Notes under the pieces: model-generated
Told to the model about the DNA's origin: nothing
What the model saw: the letters and a program-made list of their open reading frames with translations, nothing else
Databases searched by the model: none
Origin: Riptortus pedestris
Taxonomy: Eukaryota > Arthropoda > Insecta > Hemiptera > Alydidae
Assembly (NCBI GenBank): GCA_019009955.1
Contig: CM032228.1
Span: 127,653,001-127,717,000, forward strand
Length of the DNA: 64,000 nt
Direction of reading: 5' to 3'
Position numbers and translations under genes: made by a program
Shown: in pieces, positions 10,426 through 24,419 of the stretch
Numbering within the stretch: position 1 is the first letter of the stretch
How the letters are laid out: every line of letters starts with the position of its first letter

Positions 10426-11041
10426 CGTAACCTCTGTCTATACATTGATTTTTTTGTGGAAATTTCATAATACTTTTTCATTTCACATGTCATAGACACC
10501 ATAACTGCATTTTGTTTCTTTCGTGTATTTTTGTTTGCTACCTTTTCACGCATAAACGGCTGAACTGAATTTTATGAAACTTGGTATGTATATTACTACT
10601 AACCCAACTTATACTTAAGGCTATATTAATATTCTCTGAGACGAACAGGAGTGGGGGTTATAAGGGGGACCTGAAATTAAAAATAGCCATATTTCGTTTC
10701 CTATTGGTTTTTCGGTCATTATGTACATAACAAAAGTTGTTTATTTTGTTATTTAAAGTACCTTTTGAAATATGCACTTTTTCCGTATTACGGAGTATTA
10801 ATGAGGTATACACGAAAAACTATTGAAGGGCTATAAGCTACATTAACATTTTTAGGAACGAACAGGAGTGGGGGGTTGTTAGAAAGGTATGAAATGAAAA
10901 TTATCATATTTTGTTTCCTATTGTTTTTTTGGCGAACGTGTACATGGCAAAAGATGTTTATTTTGATATTTACTTTTATTATACACATCATAATTTAGTA
11001 TTTTAGTTGGTGGCGTAGCAATGCGCGCAAGGTACAGCTAG
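10364..11041 (+). mobile_element. Short complete Helitron
   Basis: Starts with TC after a host A (10363), runs through a (TA)n 5' stretch into AAAATCGTAACCTCTGTCTA, the family 5' module. It ends with a GC hairpin region (GGCGTAGCAATGCGCGC) and CAGCTAG before host T (11042). It carries two copies of the internal module marked by AGGAGTGGGGG (about 10649 and 10866). No protein is encoded. The 3' hairpin differs from the CCGGG type seen elsewhere, so this is a second tail type on the same body. Confidence 0.75.
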
Positions 11042-12194
11042 TGGAAAATAAAACCTTAGAGCACTACTGATTTAATGATTATATGAGAAGGGTTACAAAG
11101 TATATATGGCTGGTTTCATTTCCAAATATTTTTACCCTATTGACCAAGCATAGACAGAAGTTTCTGTATAAATAAATAGTCATAGGCCATGATTTTTTAA
11201 AGGTTTATAAGCATGCCATTTGTTTAATTTGATAGAGGAAAGATTTATATTATTTTGTAATCTTTACATTATTTTCTTTTGAAATTTTCATAAAAATAAT
11301 ATTTGAATGTGCCATATCATATTTACACATTTTTCTAATTTCATTTACCCAGGTACATCATTTTCTATTTTTGTAATTCTAGCTGAAATTTTCTGTAAAA
11401 AATTGTATAACTTTAAATGCACCATTAGCAGATTTCCCTTGAAAATAAACCTATTGAGGTTGTTCTCATGACTTGATTTAAAAATTTTTTATCAAATCTC
11501 TATCGTTCCTACCTAAATAAAAAAAAATGAGGTCCTTTCAAAATGATATATATATATATATATATAAAACTCAAGGATTTGTCTTATTTTCTATTTAAAT
11601 TTGGCAGGTATACATTTAGATGTCATTTCAAACCATTCTAAGCACAATGGTATCAAAATTGAAAATCTTGTCACCTATTTGTTTGTTACTCAATCACTGA
11701 AAATGGCTCAAAGGATTTTTATGGACTTTAATATTTGTTAGCCATCTATTCCACGGTATATCAATCCATTTACGAATCACAGTCATTCTAAACATAAATT
11801 TGAGTAATTACCACTTATAACATCACGGATATTACAACTGAATCTCTGCACATTTAATGTACATGTTCCATAACATTTTTGTACAGTTGTGATGTGATGA
11901 TTTTGTGAAAAGGTTAATCTAATCTTTCCAAGACGGGTAGCAAATCAAGATACATTAAATGCACCACCAAGATTTAGAGTGTATATTCAAATATCTCAGG
12001 TAAGGTAAACGAGTAAATGTTTCTCCTAACTTTCTTTTCAGATATTCATTATTTCAAAAACATTACATTGAGTATTTGTATTTGGAAATATGGACATACA
12101 ATGTATAGATCCACAGTGATTTATGCCTATAGGATTTATAAATAATAAACAATCTTTTCAAAAGACATTTCTATGTTAAGAATAAAATATACAC
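11042..12194. other. Non-coding, with a HINE 5' fragment at 11427-11566
   Basis: TTAGCAGATTTCCCTTGAAA at 11427 opens a diverged HINE 5' segment that runs through GAGGTCCTTTCAAAATG into a short (TA)n at about 11547-11566. No HINE 3' half follows. The remainder is AT-rich and unassigned. Confidence 0.5.
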
Positions 12195-12430
12195 CGGGGC
12201 TCAGGTTAGCCCTGTGAGTTAAAGTGTTGTCCTTAATCTCCATGGTAAACCTAGAGTGGCGAGTTCGATTCCCGCCTGGGCAGAGGAATTTATTTAGTGA
12301 TGGAATTCATTAAATAAAATCCTTAGTCCAACCTTATCTGAAAAAGGTTGGTAACCTGTAGATAACCCCTTCCCAATTAGCCTTAGTTGAAAAAATGGGT
12401 GTTAAAAAATAATTTAATTTAATTTAAAAT
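12195..12430 (+). mobile_element. tRNA-derived SINE
   Basis: The head is tRNA-like: an A-box-like GGTTAGCCCTGTGAG near 12203 and a B-box GAGTTCGATTCCC near 12262, inside a T-arm-like stem (GGCG / CCGCC). The body contains GGTTGGTAACCTGTAGATAA. The tail is A/T-rich (TTAATTTAATTT). AAATATACAC before and AAATATATGCACAC after are a possible imperfect target duplication. A close relative lies at 52379-52598. Confidence 0.75.
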
Positions 12431-12664
12431 ATATGCACACAGAGGTTTTAATTTTTAGCCATCAGCTATTTTAATTTGTTTTTCTTTTTTATACATGAAA
12501 TTATTTAACAAAATAAATTTATAAAAAATTAGTCAGTCATTATCTACTTATTTTCCCTTATCAAAGCTATTGAGATATATTTATCAGCTGAAGATAATGA
12601 AAAATAAGATTGATCACAACCTCTTAACTTTCAAAATGAGGTCATAATACATTATTTTACTTAA

Positions 12665-14284
12665 CCCAGATAGCCCTGATGGCCTTCAGGAAGGACACGC
12701 TACTTTAATACGTAAAATGTTCCCTACTAATTATTGTGCGTCTTCCCCGTAAAGTGAGACACCTTCGTTGTTTACTTGGATGGTTAGTCTTATCATCGGA
12801 TACATTTAACGGGTTCTGATTTTATCTGAAAGGTGTTTTATAAATGTTTAAAGTTGTGTGTGTATTTGCCATGGATGACCTAACAGACATTCATGTAGAT
12901 GGGTAAGTACATATAACTTATTTCATTAGATTTTGCTTATTTGTTCGATTAAATAGTTTTATTGGTAGTATCTTTAAATGTTTGTCATCCAATAGGTTAG
13001 AAATATTCTGTCTATTAGTCACTATGATGCCCCAAACATAGGTGTCCTTCCAGAAGGACATCAGGGCAATATGATATCTCTTCTATAGGATAGTTGATAA
13101 GTCAAACCTAGGTGTTTTGAAATATTTTTAGGATTATCATTTCATTATTCCCTGCAAACGTAAGAGTGCTTGGCTTTGATATCATTGGCAGGATGTGTGG
13201 GGCGATAAAGAAATATATGCACTATGAATATACGCATACATATATATTTTGTTTATTTGGTGAGCGATCTGAAGAAAAAAGGTATTGAAGCCACAGGAAC
13301 GATCAGAGCCAATCGTATTGATAAGAACTGTACACTAAGCAGTGTGGAAAAAATGAAAAAGAAAGGGAGAGGTGTATACGAATTTTCAAAAGATATGCAT
13401 TCAGGAGTTAGTTTTATCCGTGGAATGACAACAATATTGTCTCATTGCAACTAATTTTGACACAGTTTATCCCCTGAAATCAGCAAACAGATTTCCAAGA
13501 GAAAAGAAAAAGAAAATACACATTCCTCAATCAAAAGCCATTCCCAACTACAACCAGCACATGGGAGGTGTAGACTGTGCTGACCAAAAGATGTCTCTTT
13601 ATCTGAGTGGGTTTAGAAGAAAAAAATGGCATTTCCCCCTACTAGGACATTTTATTGATGTCTGCGAGCAGAATCTACATCGATTGAATGGAGGTAATAT
13701 CGATCACTTGGCATTTAGGAGGAGGTTGGCGTGCTCTGTTTCGTAATTCGCATCAGAGAGTTGTCTCTCAACAAGGTAGACCTAGGAAGACAGCTAAATT
13801 AAATAGTCGTTTTGATCGAATTGATCATCTTATAACCAGTATGTCAACATTTTTATTAGGCAAAAAACAACAAGCAAGATGTCGTCAGTGTACTAAAAAA
13901 TCAACAACTCAGTGTATAAATGTGATTTGCCTTTACATGTTGATTGTTTCTCATTGTATCATAAAAAATATTTTTTTTTATAATTTTATTTCATTAAATA
14001 ACTCTTTTATTAACCATTTCTGATTTTTTATTTTACCAATTTTGAATCAAATAAATGTTTGAAAGAATAAATTTGTTTTTATTAAGATGGGGGTTTCTAT
14101 TTCAGAATAATGCAAGTTCATGTCATATTATCCTGATGTCCTTCCAGAAGGACATTGCATTATGACAATTTGGTGGTATTTACATTGCTGAAATAAGTAT
14201 TTGCAAGTCGAATGGTGTCTTTTGCAACAGCTTAGCACGAGAAATCTAAAAAAATCTTTAAAAAAAAATTCAGGGTTATCTGGG
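12665..14284 (+). mobile_element. piggyBac-like element, internally deleted
   Basis: Flanked by TTAA on both sides (12661-12664, 14285-14288). Termini are inverted: CCCAGATAGCCCTGATG on the left and the reverse of CCCAGATAACCCTGA on the right. Three copies of a near-palindromic module around TGTCCTTCCAGAAGGACA lie at about 12675-12698, 13040-13066 and 14129-14155, the middle one inverted relative to the left. At 1.62 kb it is shorter than intact elements because most of the transposase is missing. Confidence 0.88.
13250..14023 (+). pseudogene. piggyBac transposase, C-terminal half, frameshifted
   Basis: Three blocks match piggyBac/PGBD transposases. About 13257-13410: DLKKKGIEATGTIRANRI and MKKKGRGVYEF. 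About 13510-13745: NYNQHMGGVDCADQKMSLYL with RRKKWHFPLLGHFIDVCEQN, where the Asp of GGVD is the third catalytic acid, followed by IDHLAFRRR. About 13850-13970: a cysteine-rich end, ARCRQCTKKSTTQCI, the start of the C-terminal zinc-binding domain. Frame changes separate the blocks. The first two catalytic Asp regions are absent. A short open stretch before 12905 (MDDLTDIHVDG) may be the original N-terminus. Confidence 0.82.
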
Positions 14285-14288
14285 TTAA

Positions 14289-14442
14289 GTAGTAGAAAAT
14301 ATTTAACATTAATACCAACAGTTTCTTTCTTTAATTGAAGATTTTTTTCACTATAAACTTATAAAATAAATGTATTGATATATATTTCTATTTACTTAAT
14401 TTGCTCATAATCAATACTTCTCATCTCTCTCCCCCGCTCTGT
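14289..14442. other. Short unassigned spacer
   Basis: AT-rich, no recognised feature. It contains a C/T-rich run just before the HINE that starts at 14443. Confidence 0.3.
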
Positions 14443-14866
14443 TTTAGCAGATTTCCCTTAGGGGAAATCAGCTATTCAGGTCGTATTCATGACGCAATTT
14501 TCGAAATCTTTCTTCAAATATCCATCGGTCCTATCTAGTAGATGATGAAAATGAGGACCGTTCAAAACTGTGTGTGTATGTATGTATGAAAGAAAGATCA
14601 TGTAAGTTAACTGCTGAATTCGGACCAGGGGGAGGGGAGAGGGTTTAGAGGGGAGGATTTTTGAAATATCTCCGTTACTATACGTCGGATCGAAAAATTG
14701 TATAGATTCAATCTTATTGCAAATTACATTTACTATAAATATTATTATATACACATTTATTACCTATCTTGAATATTAACCGATACATTTGCATTTTTAT
14801 TAAGTGTGTGCGGATAACGGAAGAGATGAGATCGGCTAACTTCGGTTCTAGCGGAACTGTTGACTG
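14443..14866 (+). mobile_element. HINE-like element, 5' half and middle
   Basis: Begins TTAGCAGATTTCCC, passes the conserved GAGGACCGTTCAAAACTGTG, and continues through the internal block (CGTCGGATCGAAAAATTGTA, TGAATATTAACCGA). The usual (TA)n core is replaced by a short TG/TATG stretch. The sequence changes into Helitron at about 14866, so the 3' terminus is missing. Confidence 0.7.
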
Positions 14867-15480
14867 CGGAAGTCAACAATTTTATTTGGCACAAAAAACT
14901 CAACCGAACTAAACCAAACTCGGTATGTGATTTAGCACTAACGTCTTCCTTATAATAACCCATACTAACATTTCTAGGGACGGGCAGGAGTGGGGGTTAT
15001 AAGGGAGGTCTGAAATTAAAAATAGTGATATTTCGTTTCCTATTGGGGTTTCGGCAAATATGCACATAACTAAAGTTGTTTATTTTGTTATTTAGAGAAA
15101 CTTTTGTTATATACACTATCGTCGTATACTGAAGTATAAAGGCGTCATACGCTAAAAATTATAGCGGGAGTCAACAACTTTATTCGGCACAAAAGACTCA
15201 ACTGAACTAAATAAAACACTCGGTATGTGCATTAGCACTAACCCCTTCCTTATAATAAGCCATACTAACATTTCTAGGGACGGGCAGGAGTGGGGGTTGT
15301 AAGGGAGGACTGAAATTACAAATTTTATTATTAACAAATCCACAGAAATGACGGGCATTAGCCCTAAACACTGGGACGGGTAAATGTCAAAATATTGTGC
15401 AAAGTAAAGCCTCGCCAAAAAAATACCATCACCATCCAGCCTCAAATGAATTCCCGGGCGAAGCCGGGTATTTGAGCTAG
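14867..15480 (+). mobile_element. Helitron, 3' part
   Basis: Contains two 297-bp-type modules and ends in the hairpin CCCGGGCGAAGCCGGG and TTGAGCTAG. The 5' end is lost at the HINE junction. The next Helitron follows with no spacer beyond a TA run. Confidence 0.75.
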
Positions 15481-17696
15481 TATATATATAAAATTGTAAC
15501 CTCTGTCTGTACATTGATTTTTTTCGCGAAATTTCACAATAACTTTTCGTTTCACATGTCATAGACACCATAACTACATTTTGTTTCTTTCATGTCTGTT
15601 TGTTTGTTTGTTACCTTTTCACGCATAGACGGCTGAACCGAATTTTATGAAACTTGGTATGTATATTACTACTAGCCCAACTTAGACTTTAGGCTATATT
15701 AATATTCTCTAAGACGAACAGGAGTGGGGGTTGTAAGGGAGGCCTGAAATTAAAAATAGCGATATTTCGATTCCTATTGCTTTTTCAGCAAATATGCACA
15801 TAATAAAAGTTGTTTATTTTGTAATTTAAAGTAACTTTTGTTATATGCACTTTTGACGTATACGGAAGCATAAATGAGTTATACGCTATAAACTAAAGCG
15901 GGAGTCCACAATTTTATTTGGCACTAAAGACTAAACCGAATTAAACCAAACTCGGTATGTGAATTAGTACTAACGCCTTAATTATAATAAGCCATACTAA
16001 CATTTCTAGGGACGGGCAGGAGTGGGGGTTATAAGGGAGGCCTGAAATTAAAAATAGCGATATTTCGTTTCCTATTGCTTTTTCAGCAAATATGCACATA
16101 ACAAAAGTTGTTTATTTTGTTATTTAGAGTTACTTTTGTTATATGCACTTTTGCCGTATACGGAATCATAAATGAGTTATACGCTGTAAACTAAAGAGGG
16201 AGTCCACAATTTTATTTGGCACTAAAGACTAAACCGAATTAAACCAAACTCTGTATGTGAATTAGTACTAACGCTTTCATTATAATAAGCCATACTAACA
16301 TTTCTAGGGACGGGCAGGAGTGGGGGATATAAGGGAGGCCTGAATTTAAAAATAGCGATATTTCGTTTCCTATTGCTTTTTCGGCAAATATGAACATAAG
16401 AAAAGTAGTTTATTTTTCTATTTAAAGTAACTTTTGTTTTATTCACTTTTGTCGTATAGAAAAGTATAAACGAGATATACACTAAAATCTAAAGCGGGTG
16501 CCAACAATTTTGTTGGGCACTAACGATTGAACCGAACTTAGCAAAACTCGGTGTGTGAATTAGCATTAATTCTTCCATGATTATAAGCTATATTAAAAAT
16601 TTTAGGTTCAAAGGGGAGTGGGGATTATAAGAGAGGCTGAAATGAAAAACTCGGTTTTTCTATTTTCTATTTGTTTTTCGGCAAACATGCACATAACAAA
16701 AGTGGTTTACTTTGTTATTTAGAGTAACTTATGTGTGCATTCACTTTTGTCGTAAAATGAAGTAAACACGGGATATACGCTAAACGGGAGTCAATAATTG
16801 TATTATTACTCATTTAAGGGGTTTTAATAAATGAATACTATGACAAATGATGTTATGTTTTCGTCTTATATGATAGTTCAAAGTATGATTCGGATTAGTG
16901 AGGTATAAATCTTCGTCACCCCCTCCTCATTTATTTATTTTTCCTAGAAAATAGCTTTGTTATTTATTTCCAATAGAAATATAAACTATAAGAGCATTTC
17001 CATTATTTAATTTGTATAATGTACCTTAATGTTATTGAAACAAATATGTGCTATCATAATAATTAAACGTTAATGGTAATGTCATTATGACAAAAAACAA
17101 TATGCGTATATGATATGATATTTTCAGGGTACCTCTATTATTTAATTCTATCCAGTAGATAAATTATTAAAATAATGTTTTGAATCAATAATTTAAGTAG
17201 AAGAATTTTGAGAAGTCTCATGCGGGAGCGGAAGATGAATGGAGCCTTACTAGATAATTGAGTTTACTAATTTCCCGTCTGGCATTACTGAAAGTAGTTT
17301 CCAGTGTGATTCGCTATTACAAATATAGTCTTACGTGCAAAAACTTTGCCTAATATTATATGAGCTCGGATTGGCTTTTGAAAGGAAATATGTTCATTAT
17401 AGAAGATATTTATTTCTAATAAATGCTACCCATGATTATGGTTTGAATTACGAGTATTGAAAAAAGGTGAGTCAAAAAGTGTAAAGGGATAGATTAGGAA
17501 CATATTTTCATTTATTCTTCAAAACTAAAATTTCTATTATATCAATCCCCTGAAGTTACCCTTCAGGGTTGGCTATTTCGGAAAACCATTACGTCTTGGA
17601 TGGAAGTGTAATTGTACACATTGAAGTCTTGCTATCAAAATACCATCATTAAAAGTCAACAATGATTTCCCGGGCATCGCCGGGTACCTTAGCTAG
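15481..17696 (+). mobile_element. Helitron, complete length, tandem-module body and long tail
   Basis: The 5' module (TATATAAAATTGTAACCTCTG, then TGAAACTTGGTATG) is followed by about four modules marked by (G/C)AGGAGTGGGGG at about 15720, 16018, 16317 and 16611, spaced just under 300 bp. The tail of about 950 bp (16742 onward) is shared with 1-1151. The end is CCCGGGCATCGCCGGG then CTTAGCTAG. No coding capacity. It is joined head-to-tail to its neighbours. Confidence 0.78.
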
Positions 17697-19525
<1,829 letters not shown>

Positions 19526-19526
19526 T

Positions 19527-20063
19527 TTTTTATTAGAGTTCTTTTGGATTTCAAAATTAAACACGCACAATCTTCTGAGTTTTTATCACTGCACAATTTA
19601 TATAACAATGTACTACTTGGTAATTATTCTTAACTACTACTCACAGTATGCACTGATCACTGCTCTTCTTATTACAAAGTCCAATAACTCACTCACGATC
19701 ATTGAAGTTCACAAAAACACGGCACTATACTGTTTTATACAGAGTCACGGCACACTCTGTTTTTCACATAAAACACTTTACCGTACTCCAACTAAGTCGC
19801 ACTGTTCACCAAAACTACACTGAACGCACACGCGTTGATCACTTGAAGAGAGCTGAGAACAAACTAACTAAACTTGGGGCGTGCTGGGCCATTTTATAGC
19901 TTGTTGGGCAACATCAAAGCAGAATTGTCTGGATTGTTCTAGATCAGGACGCGGATTGCCGAGGACGGGCTAGACTGTCTGTCGAGAACCTTTTATCTAG
20001 TTCGTAGGTTTTAAATATGTGATTAACTCCGTTTATATTTTTATATACATAGTTTTCTCAACA
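19527..20063 (-). repeat. Gypsy G1 copy A, LTR (outer end removed)
   Basis: Aligns with the G1B LTRs at 39124-39606 and 44507-45507 over phrases such as TTTTTATCACTGCACAATTT, TAATTATTCTTAACTACTAC and the CAACACTGCC boundary at 20063. The first bases (TGTTACG side) are missing at the HINE junction. It is strongly diverged from the G1B LTRs, so copy A is older. Confidence 0.75.
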
Positions 20064-20068
20064 CTGCC

Positions 20069-20604
20069 ACCCACTTAAGCCTTTACGTCCCGAATAGGCT
20101 CAATATCGTTTGGCCATATTTGGCAAATAAAGTGGCTCTAGGTGAACCACCTTCCTTTTAGACCTCGGATTGTGGTATCTCTGTATCCTGTAGACCACGT
20201 TGTTCAATCTCTTGATCACCTTGTTAGGTTCCAGTGCGTTTGCAATTTAGAGGATAATCCTTCCTTGCGTTGTGGCTTAAATAGTAGAACCATTTGTCCT
20301 TCAGTAAATCCCTCCATATTTGCTGCTCCATCGTACCTGGCTTTCATCTTATCACTTGCCATTTTAATACAGTTGTGGACAAACTCATGGAGCTCATGCA
20401 GGTCTTCTTGTGCCTGGGGAGTGTTTCCATTGTCTTCGTAGAACAATCCGAGTTTGGCACCAAATCCATTGGCAGTCTTAGTTCTGCTCCAAATAGGATT
20501 TTCTCTGGAGTACGTGAGGTGGAATCATCGACGGCTGACCGATATGCACATCCCAATCCCTTTGGTGTGTACTAACCACTTTTCTGAGGTATTCCTCCAG
20601 TGTC
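20069..20604 (-). pseudogene. Gypsy G1 copy A, pol C-terminus (integrase end)
   Basis: Minus-strand translation in pieces gives the same blocks as the G1B integrase tail: TSRTPEKILFGAELRLP, QAQEDLHELHEF, MKARYDGAANMEGFTEGQMV and LSSKLQTHWN, then a region like PIRDVKA. Several frameshifts and stops break it. The copia element at 20610 interrupts it at the EEYLRKV block. The alignment resumes at 24634. Confidence 0.8.
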
Positions 20605-20609
20605 CAATT
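20605..20609 (+). other. Target-site duplication (CAATT) of the copia element, left copy
   Basis: CAATT occurs immediately before the LTR start here and immediately after the LTR end at 24629-24633. Five bases is the normal Ty1/copia duplication. Confidence 0.88.
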
Positions 20610-20805
20610 TGTTAAGTAGGTATATTGTACATTTATATTTAAGTTCTCTTTGTAGACAGGATGTAGTATAGAGTAGTGAGTTGTCGACAGGATGCTGTAA
20701 AGTAGTGAGTCGCTGTATGTCTGTGAGTTCGGCCACGTGTTAAGAATGTCGAGTTGATAATTATAATTAATCAAAGTATCAGAGTATTCTCCTTTCACCT
20801 TAACA
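20610..20805 (+). repeat. Copia 5' LTR (196 bp)
   Basis: Begins TGTTAAG and ends CTTAACA, a perfect 7-bp inverted terminus. It differs from the 3' LTR by a 19-bp indel and about two substitutions, so insertion was fairly recent. Confidence 0.92.
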
Positions 20806-20820
20806 TGGTAGCAGTCAGTG
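20806..20820 (+). promoter_or_regulatory. Copia primer-binding site
   Basis: TGGTAGCAGTCAGTG starts directly after the LTR, in the position of the tRNA primer site. The TGGTAGCAG core resembles initiator-Met tRNA primer sites of this superfamily. Confidence 0.55.
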
Positions 20821-20870
20821 GTTTTACAGTGTTTGTTTAATTAATCGGGTTATACAGCGTTTGTTATAAA

Positions 20871-23800
20871 ATGTCGCTTATCAAAAGTTGTGAAATGTTT
20901 GTACCAGTGTTTGATGGACAAGAGTATTCTAATTGGAAAATAAGGATTTTAAAATTTTTGCAATATAAGAAGTGGTCGAAAGAGAAAAGGAGGACTCTGA
21001 TAAAGCATCGGAATGGGAAGAAAAGGACTTAATGGCGACTAACCTTATCTACAGTGTTATTACTAATAAACAACTTGAATATGTAAGTGGATTAGACTCA
21101 GCTTTTAAAATTATTGCCAAATTTGATGAAATGTATCAAAAAAAGTCTACTGCTCTGCAAATTATATGTAGAAACAATCTGGAAAACATAAAATTGAAAA
21201 ACTTCTCTGATGTATCATTATTTTTTGATGAATTTGAGAAATCTGTTAATGAATTAAAGCAAGCAGGGGCAACTGTAAGTGAAACAGAAAAGTTAAATTA
21301 TATGCTTAAAGCTTTACCATCAAATTACAGTCATATTGGAGATTTGATAGATGTTCTACCAGAGAAAGAGAGAACAGTGGATTATTTGAAGAGCAAGATT
21401 AAGCTAAAGTCAATTGAAGAAATAAGTCGCAGTAAGGAAATGTCGAATGACAAGTCTAATGTTTTTAAGGCAGAATCAAGAAAAACTCAAAATAAATCCA
21501 AAGCCTGTTTTCAGTGTGGGAAGCCTGGACATTTGATAAAGAATTGTTGGTCTGGTGCTAGTCGTGGACGAAATAACTTTAACTATTTCAGGTAGTTTTT
21601 CAAAATACCGTGGTCGTGGTGCTAATCATTTTCGAGGAACTGGAAATGTTCATAATAAGCCTGCAGATAGGTCGGGAAGCAGTTTTTATACTACTGTTAC
21701 TAATAATAGCTCCTCTTATTGTGCAAATACTTCAGCAATTGGTGGTCAAATTGATTGGCTTCTAGACAGTGGATGTACCGACCATATTATTACTACTGAT
21801 GAATATTTTGATCAGTGCATTACCCTTAAGGACCCAGTTAAAGTCAAAATTGGAGATGGAAGAATTTTAGAAGAAAGTTGGTAATATTACTCTTTTATTT
21901 CCCGTTTATGGAAGTAATTCTTTAGTCACTTTAAAAAATGTTTTTTATGTAAAGGAAATGAAAGCAAATTTACTAAGTTATTCAAAGATTGCGGACAGTC
22001 ATTCTATTATTTCTAGAGGATACATGGCTAAAATTTATGATTCAAATAGAAGAGTAGTTGCTGTTGCCAAGAAAGAAGATAGACTATATAAAGTTTCTAC
22101 TAAAATTGCAAAGGCTCAGATAAGTGTAAATGTTATCAATAATAGTCAAGAGACAATAACGTTAAAGGAAAAACTTCATCGAACCCTTGGGCATATTAAT
22201 TTTAAACAGTTAGATATAATGTGTCGAAATGAAATCCTTGACGGTTTACCTAAAGAAATAGAACCTATTTTTATGAAGTGTGCTATTTGCATAGAAAATA
22301 AAATGCACAATCTACCGTTTAATAATAATAGAATAATAGCAGAGGAAATACTAGAAATAGTCCACACGATTTGAATGGGCCTCACTCAACTCCTGGTTTT
22401 CGTGGTGAGAAATATTTTTTAACTTTTATTGATGACTATAGCAAATTAGTTAAAGTTTTCTGTATAAAGTCCAAAGTTGATGTATATGAATGTTTCGTGC
22501 AGTTTGTAAATGAAATTCAAAACTTGACTGGAAAAATGATAAAAGAATTGAAATGAGATAACGGAAAAGAATTCATAAATAATAGTATCTATCAATTTGC
22601 AAGAGAAAAAGGGATTATTATAAAACCATGCCCTCCTTATGTTCATCAATTAAATGGAACTGCAGAAAGGTATAATCGGTCCCTAATGGACATGGCAAGG
22701 TGTTTATTGACCGACGCGAAGGTCAATAGAAGTTTTTGGCCCGAAGCAATCAAAGCTGCTGCTTACTTAAAGAATAGGACTTTGACTAATACTTATGAGA
22801 AAAAGACACCATATGAAATATTCTTCAAAAGGAAGCCTTCAGCGAACAACCTAAGAATGTACGGAAGTAAAGCCTACCCGTATGTCAGAATTCCCGAAGA
22901 AAATAGAAAGTCTAAATGGGAAAAAAAAGCTGAATTAGGAATATTACTTGGATATACAGAAGTTGGATACAGAGTTTTGATAAACAATCGAGTGATCATT
23001 GCCAGGCATGTTGATATTATTGAAGAAGATGTTAAAATTGTTGGTATGAAAGATGAAGAAAACAAGGATGAACAAAATACAGACAATGCCAGAGAGCCAG
23101 AAGAAAACAAGAATGTGCTGAATGAAAACGAATTACAACATGAGTTAAACTGTGAAAATGAAGAAGACATGAAAAAGACAATCACACGATCTAAAAGAAT
23201 AATTAAACCTCCAAACCGCTTTGATGAAGAGTTTGGATATTATTGCATATCTGCTAATTTTTGCAATGCTTTGACACCAAGTACCTTTGAGGAGGCGATG
23301 AACTCTGAAGATGCTGAAATGTGGAAGGTGGCGATGGACAAGGAAATGAGCAGCCTTGCTGAAAACGACTCATGGTTGCTAGTTGATCGACCTCAAGAAA
23401 AGAAAGTGTTAGATGATAAGTGGGTGTTCAGAAAGAAGTGTAGTGATGTGTATAAAGCAAGAATTGTAGTGAAAGGTTTCCAGCAAAATGTTGAAAATGT
23501 AGATACATATTCCCCAGTGGCAAGAATCGTAACCTTAAAATTATTGTTATCTTATTGTTGCCAAAATAGTTTGTATATAGATCATATGGATGTATGTACA
23601 GCCTTCTTAAATGGTAAAATCTTATCTGAAGTTTATGTTAATCAACCTTTCGGTTATCAGGATGGTTCAGATAAGGTATATAAATTAAAAAAGGTCCTTT
23701 ATGGTCTAAAAGAAAGTCCTCGATCTTGGTATGAGTGTTTTAATAATTTTATAGAAACTCTTGGTTTTCGTAGATGTAAATATAACTATTGTTTGCATAT

Positions 23801-24419
23801 AAAGATTGAAAATAGTTTACCTGTTTATATTTTATTATTTGTAGATGACCTTTTAATTTGCTCAAAAGATAAGGATGTTTTTAATAAAATAAAAAATAAA
23901 TTGTCATTCAAGTTTAAAATGAAAGATATGGGAAATGTTAAAAATTACATTGGAATTGACATTGATTATGAAAGCTTCAACTGTTTATCCTTGAGTCAGA
24001 AAACTTACATTGAATCTTTAGCTAAACTTTATAAGATTGAAAATTCTAAAATGTATAAAACCCCTATGGAAGTTAATCTTAAATTAGAGCCTGCAAGTGT
24101 AAATGTAAATGTTAAATATAGAAATAGAAATCTATTAGGTGCTCTGTTATATATAAGTTCTGGAACAAGACCTGACATATCTTTTTGTGTAAATTATTTG
24201 AGTAGATTCCAAAACTGTTACGACGATACCCATTTTAAATATGCTCTGAGAATTTTAAAATATTTTTATTTTACTAGAGACCTGAAATTGAAGTATTACC
24301 CAAATATTAAGGCTGATGTTTTGGATTGTTATGTAGATGCTGATTGGGCAGGTGATATCACAGACAGAAAGTCTACTTCTGGATTTGTTGTTAAATATAA
24401 ATGTAAGGAGGCGTGTTAA
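20871..24419 (+). pseudogene. Copia gag-pol, broken in several places
   Basis: ATG at 20871 begins MSLIKSCEMFVPVFDG, a typical copia gag start. The frame shifts at about 20970, again near 21590, near 21880 and near 22370, and TGA stops it at 22554-22556. Visible domains: the gag core (LNYMLKALPSNYSHIGDLI), the CCHC knuckle CFQCGKPGHLIKNC, the protease DSG in DWLLDSGCTDH (about 21755), the integrase zinc finger HRTLGH and CAIC, the integrase core with Asp in the DNGKEF block and Glu in NGTAERYNRSL (about 22660), and RT (MDVCTAFLNG and the LLFVDDLLI active site at about 23835). RNase H is truncated after YVDADWAGDITDRKSTSGFV. The last third of RNase H, normally about 100 residues, is absent, and the frame ends at the LTR. 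Confidence 0.9.

Noticed and set aside
12195..12290. Possible tRNA gene
   Set aside because: A- and B-box-like motifs are present but the cloverleaf is not complete, and a second copy with a target duplication at 52379 shows it is a SINE.
22874..23185. 103-residue minus-strand frame in copia
   Set aside because: Shadow of the copia pol frame; composition (Ser/Phe runs) is what antisense of Glu/Lys-rich coding gives.
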